Shown: in pieces, positions 7,005 through 14,966 of the stretch
Position numbering within the stretch: position 1 is the stretch's first letter
Layout of the letters: each line of letters begins with the position of its first letter
Assembly: GCA_963638365.1 (NCBI GenBank)
Contig: CAVHRK010000010.1
Location: forward strand, 1 to 64,000
Source of the DNA: Suilimivivens sp963638365
GTDB taxonomy: Bacteria; Bacillota; Clostridia; Lachnospirales; Lachnospiraceae
Direction of reading: 5' to 3'
DNA length: 64,000 bases
Notes under the pieces: generated by a model
The model's database searches: none
Told to the model about the DNA's origin: nothing
Seen by the model: only the letters and a program-made list of their open reading frames with translations
Translations under genes and position numbers: made by a program

Positions 7005-8381
7005 TTATCTGGATAGAAGCTCTTCTCCAATGTTTACAACATCTCCGGCGCCCATAGTTATCAACAAGTCTCCCGGTTCACAATTTTCTAAAATAAATTT
7101 TTCAATTTCAGAAAAGCTTCCAAAATAATGGCAGTTCGGATTGAGTGGAAGAATTTCTTCCCTCAGGGTTTCGGAGCTGATTCCAAGGGTATCGGTCTCA
7201 CGCGCCGCATAAATATCTGCAAGAATCACTTCATCTGCCAGGGAAAGTGCTTTGGCAAAGTCCTTAAGGAATGCTTTCGTACGGGTGTAGGTATGCGGCT
7301 GGAAAACAACCCGGAGCTTTTTGTGGGGATAATTTTGTGCTGCAGTTAAAGTTGCAGTAATTTCTGAAGGATGATGTGCATAATCATCAATTATAGTAAA
7401 ACCATTGAGACAACCCTTGTATTCAAAACGGCGGTCAGTACCGTGGAAGCCGGCAAGTGCCTGAGACGTCTGCTCACGGGGGATTGCAAACAGGTCGGCA
7501 AGTGCGATGGCAGCAAGTGCATTGTAAATATTGTGCTCACCCGGTACACTGAGCCTGAAGGTGCAGGGTGTCCTGTCCGTGCTTTGCAGTTCAAATTCCG
7601 CACAACCCTTGTCATCATAGGTGATCCGGGAAACGGAATAATCGGCGTTTTCACTTCCGAAGGTGATGACGCGGCAGGGAAGCCCTTCATAAATTTCTTC
7701 CACATGAGGAATGGTGTTGTTGATAATCAGCGTTCCATCTGCCGGAAGAAGGGCTGCAAAACGGCGGAAGGAGGAACGGATATCGTTGATGTCCTTGAAG
7801 AAATCCAGATGATCTTCTTCTATATTAAGTATAATTCCAATTTTCGGGAAAAAGCTTAAAAAGCTGTTGGTGTATTCACATGCTTCGGTTACAAAATAAG
7901 GAGAATGGCCAACACGGATGTTGCCGCCGATACTCTTTAAAATCCCGCCGATGGAAAGGGTAGGATCGGTATCCGCCTGCAGCAGGATTTCGGAAACCAT
8001 GGAAGTGGTCGTGGTTTTTCCGTGGGTACCGCTGATGGCAACCGGTAATTCATAGTTGCGCATGATCTCGCCTAACAACTCTGCCCGTGTGAGGGCCGGG
8101 ATGGAAAGCTCCTGCATGGCAATAAATTCCGGATTGTCCGGATGGATGGCACTGGTGTATACCACAACATCGATATCCTTTGTGATATTTTCCTTCTTTT
8201 GTCCAATGAAAATATGTGCACCCCTTTTGTTCAGCATATCGGTAAGTGCCGACTGCTTTGCATCGGAACCGCTGACCTTAAAATGCTTCTCTAAAAGAAT
8301 TTCCGCAAGGCCGCTCATGCTGATGCCGCCGATTCCAATGAAATAAACATGTACGGGGGTTGAAAAATCAATCTGATACAT
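7005..8381 (-). CDS. murC: UDP-N-acetylmuramate--L-alanine ligase
   Basis: Adds L-alanine to UDP-MurNAc, the first peptide step of peptidoglycan synthesis in the cytoplasm. Mur ligase layout: N-terminal Rossmann domain with GIGGISMSGLAEILL (residues 16-30), the ATP loop SGTHGKTTTTSM (about 116-127), TEACEYTNSFL (about 164-174) and the C-terminal domain with DDYAHHPSEI (about 318-327). Length (458 aa) is standard. The stop codon abuts the DnaA-box-like array, and the operon downstream has its own promoter, so murC is probably a single transcription unit reading toward dnaD. Confidence 0.95.
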   Translation of the reverse strand: MYQIDFSTPVHVYFIGIGGISMSGLAEILLEKHFKVSGSDAKQSALTDMLNKRGAHIFIGQKKENITKDIDVVVYTSAIHPDNPEFIAMQELSIPALTRAELLGEIMRNYELPVAISGTHGKTTTTSMVSEILLQADTDPTLSIGGILKSIGGNIRVGHSPYFVTEACEYTNSFLSFFPKIGIILNIEEDHLDFFKDINDIRSSFRRFAALLPADGTLIINNTIPHVEEIYEGLPCRVITFGSENADYSVSRITYDDKGCAEFELQSTDRTPCTFRLSVPGEHNIYNALAAIALADLFAIPREQTSQALAGFHGTDRRFEYKGCLNGFTIIDDYAHHPSEITATLTAAQNYPHKKLRVVFQPHTYTRTKAFLKDFAKALSLADEVILADIYAARETDTLGISSETLREEILPLNPNCHYFGSFSEIEKFILENCEPGDLLITMGAGDVVNIGEELLSR

Positions 8382-8445
8382 AAGAATAGATCCTTTCCTT
8401 AATAGAATACATTATGTGCAAATGTTCAGAACTCCATTCATTACA

Positions 8446-8474
8446 ATTATACTGAATCTCTAAAGGGAGTGCAA
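8446..8474 (-). promoter_or_regulatory. Promoter of murC
   Basis: On the minus strand, TTGCAC (8469-8474), a 17-nt spacer and TATAAT (8446-8451). A purine-rich SD (AAGGAAAGG) lies before the ATG at 8381. Confidence 0.65.
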
Positions 8475-8629
8475 GGATAGGGCAGGGTTTTTTACAAAAT
8501 GTGGAAAGAAAGGGGGCCATAAACACATAATGTTGTTAAAAAATAGAAGTTTGTGTAAAGAACTGCCATAATTTTTGTAAAAAAATGACAGAAAAACAGG
8601 AAAAACATTCATTGATTTTGTAAAAAATA

Positions 8630-8658
8630 TTCACTTTTAAAATAATATATGGTATAAT
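8630..8658 (+). promoter_or_regulatory. Promoter of glgC-glgD
   Basis: TTCACT (8630-8635), a 17-nt spacer and a perfect TATAAT (8653-8658), leaving a leader of about 90 nt before the glgC start. A SD AAGAGGTG precedes the ATG at 8756. With the murC promoter it explains the 374-bp divergent intergenic region; nothing else was recognised there. Confidence 0.65.
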
Positions 8659-8755
8659 ATTCCTAATTCATTTGAACGTTCCAAAAAGGGTAAAAATTCC
8701 TTTGACAGTTCGGGTTCAATAGCTTCATTAAAATTTACTGGTAAGAGGTGATGAC

Positions 8756-10030
8756 ATGATTAAAAAAGAGATGATTGCCATGTTACTGGCAGGCGGTCAG
8801 GGAAGTCGTCTGGGGGTATTGACATCGAAGGTGGCCAAGCCGGCTGTTTCCTTTGGTGGAAAGTATCGAATCATCGATTTCCCGCTCAGCAATTGTATTA
8901 ATTCAGGTGTTGATACGGTGGGGGTATTGACACAGTATCAGCCGCTGCGGCTGAATACACATATCGGTATCGGTATTCCGTGGGATCTGGACAGAAATAT
9001 CGGTGGTGTAACCGTGCTTCCTCCGTACGAGAAGATCACGAACAGCGAGTGGTATACAGGTACAGCGAATGCGATTTATCAGAACATTGATTATATGGAG
9101 AGCTATAATCCGGAATATGTTCTGATTCTTTCCGGAGATCATATCTATAAGATGGATTATGAAGTGATGCTGGACTTCCATAAGGAGAAGGGGGCAGATG
9201 TTACCATCGCCGTTATGCCGGTTCCGATGGAAGAAGCAAAGCGTTTCGGAATTATGATTACGGATGAAGATCATAAAATTACCGATTTCGAAGAAAAGCC
9301 CGAACATCCCAGAAGCAATCTGGCATCCATGGGTATTTACATATTTAACTGGAAGACTCTGAAGGAAGCATTACTTGCCAATGCACAGCAGCCGGGGCTT
9401 GATTTCGGTAAACATGTCATTCCTTACTGCCATGATAATGGAAAGCCGTTATACGCTTACGAATTCAATGGCTACTGGAAGGATGTGGGAACCCTGCATT
9501 CTTACTGGGAAGCAAATATGGAGCTTATCGATATTGTTCCTGAATTTAACCTTTATGAAGAATACTGGAAGATTTATACAAAGAGTGAAATCCTTCCTCC
9601 CCAGTATCTGGCAGATACCAGCTTTGTTGAGAGAAGTATTATCGGTGAGGGTGCAACGATCTGCGGTAAGGTTTACAACTCCGTCATCGGTTGTGGCGTA
9701 ACCATTGGCAAGGATACCGTGGTACGTGATTCCATCATTATGAATAATACAGTGATCGGTGAGAACTGTGAACTGAACAAAGCAATCATTGCAGAGAATG
9801 TTGTTGTGGGTGATGAGGTTAAACTTGGCATTGGTGAAGAAGCTGAGAACGAGACCGATCCTCATATTTACAATAACGGAATTGTTACCATCGGTGAGAA
9901 GAGTGTGATTCCGAATGGCATTACCGTAGGAAAGAATACCTGCATCTTTGGTAAGACAAGCGATTCCGATTATCCGGAGAAATTCCTTGCAAGCGGTAAA
10001 ACATTAATTAAGGAAGGTGATAACAAGTGA
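8756..10030 (+). CDS. glgC: Glucose-1-phosphate adenylyltransferase, catalytic type
   Basis: Makes ADP-glucose for glycogen. The nucleotide-binding loop LAGGQGSRLGVLTSK (residues 11-25) with the catalytic Arg is intact. KPAVSFGGKYRIIDF, GTANAIYQN, SGDHIYKMDY with the catalytic Asp, and FEEKP follow. The C-terminal third is a left-handed beta-helix of hexapeptide repeats (for example GVTIGKDTVVRDSIIMNNTV). Length (424 aa) is usual. It overlaps glgD by 4 nt, typical of a Firmicutes GlgC/GlgD heteromer. No other glycogen gene is adjacent. Confidence 0.95.
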   Translation: MIKKEMIAMLLAGGQGSRLGVLTSKVAKPAVSFGGKYRIIDFPLSNCINSGVDTVGVLTQYQPLRLNTHIGIGIPWDLDRNIGGVTVLPPYEKITNSEWYTGTANAIYQNIDYMESYNPEYVLILSGDHIYKMDYEVMLDFHKEKGADVTIAVMPVPMEEAKRFGIMITDEDHKITDFEEKPEHPRSNLASMGIYIFNWKTLKEALLANAQQPGLDFGKHVIPYCHDNGKPLYAYEFNGYWKDVGTLHSYWEANMELIDIVPEFNLYEEYWKIYTKSEILPPQYLADTSFVERSIIGEGATICGKVYNSVIGCGVTIGKDTVVRDSIIMNNTVIGENCELNKAIIAENVVVGDEVKLGIGEEAENETDPHIYNNGIVTIGEKSVIPNGITVGKNTCIFGKTSDSDYPEKFLASGKTLIKEGDNK

Positions 10031-11145
10031 GAGCAATCGGTATAATTTTAGCAGGTGGAAACAGTTATAGAATGAAAGAGCTCTCATCGAAGAGAGCAGT
10101 ATGTGCAATGCCCATCGCAGGCAGCTACCGGAGCATTGACTTTGCGCTGAGTAATATGACCAACTCCCATATCCAGAAGGTTGCCGTATTTACCCAGTAC
10201 AATGCGGGAAGTCTGAATGAGCATCTGATTTCCTCCAAATGGTGGAACTTCGGACGTAAGCAGGGAGGATTGTTTACCTTTACTCCTTCTGTTACGGCAG
10301 AGAACAATTTCTGGTATCGTGGAACAGCAGATGCCATGGCACAGAATCTGTCTTTCCTTAAGAACAGCCATGAGCCGTATGTAGTGATTGCATCCGGTGA
10401 CTGCGTTTACAAGATGGATTACAACAAGGTGCTGGAATACCATGTGGCCAAGAAAGCAGATATCACCGTTGTCTGTAAGGACATGCCGGCCGATGTGAAT
10501 GTAGACCGTTTCGGTACGGTGAAGATGAATGAAGAAAGCCGGATTGAAGAGTTTGAAGAGAAGCCGGTTGTAGCGAAATCCAATACAATCTCCTGCGGAA
10601 TCTATGTGGTCAGAAGACGTCAGCTCATCGAAATGATTGAGAAGTGTGCAGAAGAAGACCGTTACGATTTCGTTAAGGACATTCTGATCCGCTATAAGAA
10701 TATGAAGAGGATCTATGGATACAAGCTTACGGACTACTGGAGAAACATTGCAACCGTAGAGGATTACTTTGAAACGAACATGGATTTCCTCAAGCCGGAA
10801 ACAAGGGATTATTTCTTTAAGCAGTATCCTGATATTTACTCCAAGGTAGATGATCTGCCACCGGCAAAATACAATCCGGGCGCGCAGGTTCGCAACAGTC
10901 TGGTATCAAGCGGAACAATCATCAATGGTACGGTGGAGGATTCCGTGATCTTTAAGGAAACCTACATTGGAAACAACTGTTACATCAAGAATTCCATTAT
11001 TCTGAATGATGTTTACATTGGTGACAATACGCACATTGAAAACTGCATCGTGGAAAGTCATGATACCATTCGGGCAAATTCATACTATGTTGGTGAAAAC
11101 GACATTAAGATCGTCGTTGAGAGAAATGACCGATACGTGATCTAG
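10027..11145 (+). CDS. glgD: GlgD, regulatory subunit of ADP-glucose pyrophosphorylase
   Basis: A GlgC paralogue of 372 aa that in Firmicutes associates with GlgC and raises its activity. The nucleotide loop is altered to LAGGNSYRMKELSSKRA and the sugar-binding region differs (ASGDCVYKMDY), consistent with a subunit of low own activity. The C-terminus again has hexapeptide repeats (IIL-NDVYIGDNTHIENCIV). It begins inside the glgC stop (ATGA-type overlap, GTG start), indicating coupled translation. Confidence 0.92.
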   Translation: MRAIGIILAGGNSYRMKELSSKRAVCAMPIAGSYRSIDFALSNMTNSHIQKVAVFTQYNAGSLNEHLISSKWWNFGRKQGGLFTFTPSVTAENNFWYRGTADAMAQNLSFLKNSHEPYVVIASGDCVYKMDYNKVLEYHVAKKADITVVCKDMPADVNVDRFGTVKMNEESRIEEFEEKPVVAKSNTISCGIYVVRRRQLIEMIEKCAEEDRYDFVKDILIRYKNMKRIYGYKLTDYWRNIATVEDYFETNMDFLKPETRDYFFKQYPDIYSKVDDLPPAKYNPGAQVRNSLVSSGTIINGTVEDSVIFKETYIGNNCYIKNSIILNDVYIGDNTHIENCIVESHDTIRANSYYVGENDIKIVVERNDRYVI

Positions 11146-11279
11146 GAATTTAAACAGGTAAAATAATTAGGAAGAAGGATAAGAAATAGAATACTTGCAA
11201 AACACGTCAACAGGGGAATGACAGCTTAGGGAATCTGCAAGAATTTTGTATAGGGACAAAAGAAAGAGGGGTAAAAATT

Positions 11280-11552
11280 ATGCAGATTACGGACGTTCGA
11301 GTTCGCAAGATTACCAAATAAGGGAAGATGAAGGCTGTCGTATCTATTACACTGGATGATGAACTGGTGATTCATGACATTAAGGTCATCGAAGGAGACA
11401 AGGGATTGTTCATCGCAATGCCGAGCAAAAAGGCAGCGGATGGCGAATATCGGGATATTGCCCATCCCATTAATTCCCAGACAAGGGAAAGAATCCAGAC
11501 CATGATTCTCAATGCTTATGAGAAATCACTTTCCGAGCCCGATCCGGAATAA
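11280..11552 (+). pseudogene. spoVG: spoVG with an in-frame TAA at codon 14
   Basis: SpoVG is a small nucleic-acid-binding regulator involved in asymmetric septation and gene expression in Firmicutes. A strong SD (AAGAGGGG) precedes the ATG at 11280, and the reading frame begins MQITDVRVRKITK, the expected SpoVG N-terminus. It is then cut by TAA at 11319-11321, where homologues usually have Glu (GAA). The same frame continues as GKMKAVVSITLDDELVIHDI to the normal end (IAHPINSQTRERIQTMIL), so a 90-codon gene is interrupted by one base. Restart at ATG 11328 is possible but the only SD-like sequence is 2-3 nt away. It could be a true nonsense mutation, a sequence error, or a readthrough or reinitiation case. 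Confidence 0.85.
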
Positions 11553-11563
11553 AACATTGGGAT

Positions 11564-11598
11564 GAGAGGCAGCCGCATGATGCGACTGTCTCTCTTTT
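11564..11598 (+). terminator. Rho-independent terminator after spoVG
   Basis: The stem GAGAGGCAG / CTGTCTCTC, with further pairing CGCA/TGCG around a TGA loop, is followed by TTTT at 11595-11598. It starts 12 nt past the spoVG stop. Confidence 0.75.
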
Positions 11599-11702
11599 GC
11601 GTAGAGTACTTAATGAAAGCGAGTCAAAGACGATGCTTGAATTTAGTGCAGCAGGTAGAAAGAATGCAATATTGAGAAAAATATTCAATAAAACTCTCGC
11701 GC

Positions 11703-11730
11703 TTGTAACTTAAAACGCGAAGTGTTATAT
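11703..11730 (+). promoter_or_regulatory. Candidate promoter of the DUF6110/P-ATPase operon
   Basis: TTGTAA (11703-11708), a 16-nt spacer and TTATAT (11725-11730), 50 nt before the start at 11780, which has a good SD (GCAAGGAGG). No metal-regulator operator was recognised. Confidence 0.35.
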
Positions 11731-11779
11731 TGGGGTTTACGAAAAATAAGCATGAAAAAGATGCAAGGAGGACGAAACG

Positions 11780-12094
11780 ATGTTAAAGTGCTTAAAGAAA
11801 ATTAACAAGGAAAAAACAGGTTTGTTTGCAGCCGGAGTATTATTTGGAACAGCCGGGATCAAAATTCTGACAAGCAAGGATGCAAAGAAGCTTTATACAC
11901 AGTGCACCGCAGCCGTACTTCGTGCTAAGGAATGTGTCATGAAGACCGTAACCTCCGTACAGGAGAATGCAGAAGACATTTATGCGGAAGCTAAGGAAAT
12001 CAACGAAGAGCGTGCAGCACAGGATGCAGAGCTTGGTGCAGAGGAAGAGGCTGTAGAAGCAGAAGATACAGAGGATACCACAGAGCAGGAATAA
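11780..12094 (+). CDS. Small membrane-anchored acidic protein, DUF6110-like
   Basis: A 104-aa protein with a short hydrophobic segment (TGLFAAGVLFGTAGIKIL, residues 13-30), a basic helical region containing two Cys, and a very acidic Glu/Asp/Ala tail. It resembles the DUF6110 proteins found directly upstream of P-type ATPases in Lachnospiraceae. It sits 25 nt before the ATPase gene and probably shares its transcript. The tail might bind cations or dock the ATPase, but that is inference; the biochemical role is unknown. Confidence 0.75.
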   Translation: MLKCLKKINKEKTGLFAAGVLFGTAGIKILTSKDAKKLYTQCTAAVLRAKECVMKTVTSVQENAEDIYAEAKEINEERAAQDAELGAEEEAVEAEDTEDTTEQE

Positions 12095-12119
12095 TCTGTT
12101 TTGGAATGGAGTGATTACG

Positions 12120-14252
12120 ATGAGATTTGTAATAAAACATGAGATCAAAGGCAGAATCCGTATTCATCTCGTCCAGAAAAGAATGACTCTGCAACAGGCA
12201 GATATCCTGCAATACTATCTGGAAATGCAGGAGAATGTAGACTCCGCCAAGGTTCAGGAAAGAACGTGTGATGCTACGGTCTGCTACCATGGAAGCCGCG
12301 AAGCAATGCTTCAGACTGTGAAGAACTTTTCCTATGAACGTGTGGATGTTCCGGAAGATTATCTGAAAAATTCCGGAAGAGAAATGAACCGTGAATATAA
12401 GGATAAACTGGTGAATCAGGTTGTGCTTCATTATGGAACAAAGCTTTTGATGCCATTTTCCGTCAGGGAAGTGATTGCTGCCGTGAAATCCGTTAAGTAT
12501 CTGTGGAATGGTCTTTGTACTCTGTGTAAGGGTAAAATCGAAGTACCGGTACTGGATGCAACCGCAATCGGTGTATCCATGTTCCGTGGAGACATCAATA
12601 CGGCAGGTTCTGTGATGTTCCTTCTGGGAATCGGAGAGATTCTCGAAGAGTGGACACATAAGAAATCGGTCGGAGACCTGGCAAGAAGCATGTCCTTAAA
12701 CATCAATAAGGTATGGCTTGTACGGGACGGTCAGGAGATTCAGGTATCCGCGAAGACGATCCGGCCGAAGGATCTGGTTCGCATTCATATGGGAAATATA
12801 ATTCCGTTTGACGGTACGGTAACGGATGGAGAAGCGATGGTCAATCAGGCCTCCCTTACCGGAGAATCGGTTCCGGTGCGTAAGAAAGAGGGAAGCTCTG
12901 TCTATGCCGGAACGGTTGTTGAAGAAGGCGAAATTACTGTCTGCGTAAAACAGGCCAACGGATCCAGCAAATATGAGAAGATCATGGCAATGATCGAGGA
13001 ATCGGAGAAGCTGAAATCTTCCCTGGAATCCAAAGCAGAGCATCTGGCAGACCAGCTTGTGCCTTATACCTTCTTAGGAACGGGACTGGTATGGCTGTTT
13101 ACCCGTAATGTAACGAAAGCAATATCCGTACTGATGGTGGACTATTCCTGTGCATTGAAGCTTGCCATGCCGTTAACGGTATTGTCAGCGATCCGGGAAG
13201 CAAGCAGCCATGACATCACAGTCAAGGGTGGTAAATACATTGAGGCGATGGCAGAGGCCAAAACCATTGTTTTTGATAAAACGGGTACCCTGACCAAGGC
13301 ACAGCCTACGGTTGTGGATGTTGTACCGTTCAGCGACCAGTCAAGGGAAGAGCTGCTTACGATTGCAGCATGTCTTGAAGAGCATTTCCCGCATTCCATG
13401 GCGAAAGCAGTAGTTCGTGAGGCAGCCAGAAGAAATCTGGTACACGAAGAGATGCATACCAAGGTGGAATACCTGGTAGCACATGGTATTTCTTCCACGA
13501 TTGCAGGTAAGAAGGTTGTGATTGGCAGCTACCACTTTATCTTTGAGGATGAAAAGGCAGAGATTCCTGCAGGCAAACAGGAACTGTTTGATCATCTGCC
13601 GGAGGAGTATTCCCATCTTTATATGGCGATTGACGGAAAGCTTTCTGCAGTCATTACGATTGAAGATCCTTTACGTCAGGAAGCGGCGATGGTCGTTCAG
13701 TCGCTGCGTGAGCTTGGACTTGACAAGCTTGTGATGATGACCGGAGACAGTGACCGGATCGCATCCAATATTGCAGGCAAGGTTGGTGTGGATGAGTATT
13801 ATTCCGAAGTGCTGCCGGAGGATAAAGCAGGCTTTGTTGAGAAAGAAAAGGCCGATGGACGTAAGGTCATTATGATTGGTGACGGAATCAATGATTCCCC
13901 AGCACTTTCGCAGGCCGATGTCGGAATTGCCATCAGCGATGGTGCCGAAATTGCCAGAGAAATTGCAGACGTTACGATTGCGGCAGATGATCTGCGTGAG
14001 ATCATTACCCTGCGCCGTTTAAGTGAAGCCATGATGAAGCGCATTCACAGGAACTATCGCAGAATCATCGGTATTAATTCCACGCTGATTGTATTGGGTG
14101 TGATGGGACTGATCCCACCCACGATGTCTGCCCTGCTTCATAATACTTCCACATTGTTAATCAGTTTAGAGAGCATGAAAAATCTGTTGGATGATGAGGA
14201 AGAAAAGCAGCAGACTTTAGAACTGCAGGCAGTCTGTGACAAAGCCGTGTAA
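12120..14252 (+). CDS. Divergent heavy-metal-type (P1B) P-type ATPase
   Basis: A 710-aa transport ATPase. Visible motifs: an N-terminal HMA-like fold without a CxxC pair (residues 1-75), the actuator TGES (about 247-250), phosphorylation site DKTGTLT (about 385), and the hinge MIGDGINDSPAL (about 585). The membrane metal-site motif is VDYSCALKLAMP near 343-354, so the usual CPC/SPC/TPC is replaced by Y-S-C. That departs from copper, zinc and cobalt pumps, and the substrate cannot be named. Only a short membrane segment follows the C-terminal ATP domain. The ATG at 12120 is chosen over a GTG at 12111 because GGAG lies 8 nt upstream. It is preceded by the DUF6110-like gene. Confidence 0.87.
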   Translation: MRFVIKHEIKGRIRIHLVQKRMTLQQADILQYYLEMQENVDSAKVQERTCDATVCYHGSREAMLQTVKNFSYERVDVPEDYLKNSGREMNREYKDKLVNQVVLHYGTKLLMPFSVREVIAAVKSVKYLWNGLCTLCKGKIEVPVLDATAIGVSMFRGDINTAGSVMFLLGIGEILEEWTHKKSVGDLARSMSLNINKVWLVRDGQEIQVSAKTIRPKDLVRIHMGNIIPFDGTVTDGEAMVNQASLTGESVPVRKKEGSSVYAGTVVEEGEITVCVKQANGSSKYEKIMAMIEESEKLKSSLESKAEHLADQLVPYTFLGTGLVWLFTRNVTKAISVLMVDYSCALKLAMPLTVLSAIREASSHDITVKGGKYIEAMAEAKTIVFDKTGTLTKAQPTVVDVVPFSDQSREELLTIAACLEEHFPHSMAKAVVREAARRNLVHEEMHTKVEYLVAHGISSTIAGKKVVIGSYHFIFEDEKAEIPAGKQELFDHLPEEYSHLYMAIDGKLSAVITIEDPLRQEAAMVVQSLRELGLDKLVMMTGDSDRIASNIAGKVGVDEYYSEVLPEDKAGFVEKEKADGRKVIMIGDGINDSPALSQADVGIAISDGAEIAREIADVTIAADDLREIITLRRLSEAMMKRIHRNYRRIIGINSTLIVLGVMGLIPPTMSALLHNTSTLLISLESMKNLLDDEEEKQQTLELQAVCDKAV

Positions 14253-14290
14253 CATAGAAAGAATAGAAAAAGAACATAACAAAATCAGAA

Positions 14291-14330
14291 AAGAGCGGAG
14301 GATGAACCAGATGGTCCACCCTTCGCTCTT
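14291..14330. other. Intergenic hairpin between the P-ATPase gene and pth
   Basis: An imperfect 18-bp stem (left arm 14291-14308, right arm 14313-14330, 15 Watson-Crick pairs plus one G-T, 4-nt loop). There is no T-tract on the plus strand. It may be a weak terminator or transcript-stability structure at the operon boundary. Confidence 0.5.
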
Positions 14331-14393
14331 CCTAAATTCAGATGAATGTGCTAAGATAAAACCGATTCGCGTTGAAAGAAAAAGGAGAAAACC

Positions 14394-14966
14394 ATGTATA
14401 TTATTGCAGGACTGGGGAATCCCAGGAAGGAATATGACAATACAAGACATAACATCGGATTTGCATTCATTGATGCACTTGCAAAAGAATATGATATTAA
14501 TGTCATGGATGTGAAGCTGAAAGCACTGACCGGAAAGGGCATGATCAACGGTCAGAAGGTGCTTCTGGTAAAACCTCTGACTTATATGAATTTAAGCGGT
14601 GAAAGCATCCGGCCGCTCACAGATTATTATAAGGTAGATCCGGAGAGTGAACTGATTGTGGTATCGGATGATATCACCTTATCTCCCGGAGGCATCCGCA
14701 TCCGCAAGAAGGGAAGCGCCGGAGGACATAATGGCTTAAAGAATATCATCGGGCAGCTCGGAACAGAAAACTTTCAGAGGATCCGGATCGGTGTTGGTGA
14801 AAAGCCGAAGGGCTATGATCTTGCCGATTATGTGCTGGGGCATTTTTCCAAAGAAGAACAGCCACTGATGCAGGAGGGCATTGCAAAGGCGAAGGAAGCG
14901 TTAAATCTGATTCTTGCAGGAAATATTGATCAGGCGATGAACGAATACAATCGCAAGGAGAAATAA
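14394..14966 (+). CDS. pth: Peptidyl-tRNA hydrolase
   Basis: Releases tRNA from peptidyl-tRNAs that drop off ribosomes. Hallmarks are IAGLGNPRKEYDNTRHNIGF (residues 3-22) with the catalytic His at about 20, LVKPLTYMNLSGE (about 58-70), VVSDDITLSPG (about 88-98) and GSAGGHNGLKNII (about 107-119). Length (190 aa) is normal. The SD AAAGGAG precedes the ATG. mfd starts immediately after its stop; the pth-mfd pair is widely conserved in Firmicutes. Confidence 0.95.
   Translation: MYIIAGLGNPRKEYDNTRHNIGFAFIDALAKEYDINVMDVKLKALTGKGMINGQKVLLVKPLTYMNLSGESIRPLTDYYKVDPESELIVVSDDITLSPGGIRIRKKGSAGGHNGLKNIIGQLGTENFQRIRIGVGEKPKGYDLADYVLGHFSKEEQPLMQEGIAKAKEALNLILAGNIDQAMNEYNRKEK

Noticed and set aside
7371..7859. 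A 162-codon plus-strand ORF opposite murC.
   Set aside because: It is a shadow of murC with low-quality composition and no start signal.
11207..11250. A sigma-H-like promoter before spoVG (AGGGAAT as -10, AGGGGAAT as -35-like).
   Set aside because: The -10 fits RNNGAAT, but the spacing is about 9 nt and the -35 match is partial, so it was not listed as a feature.
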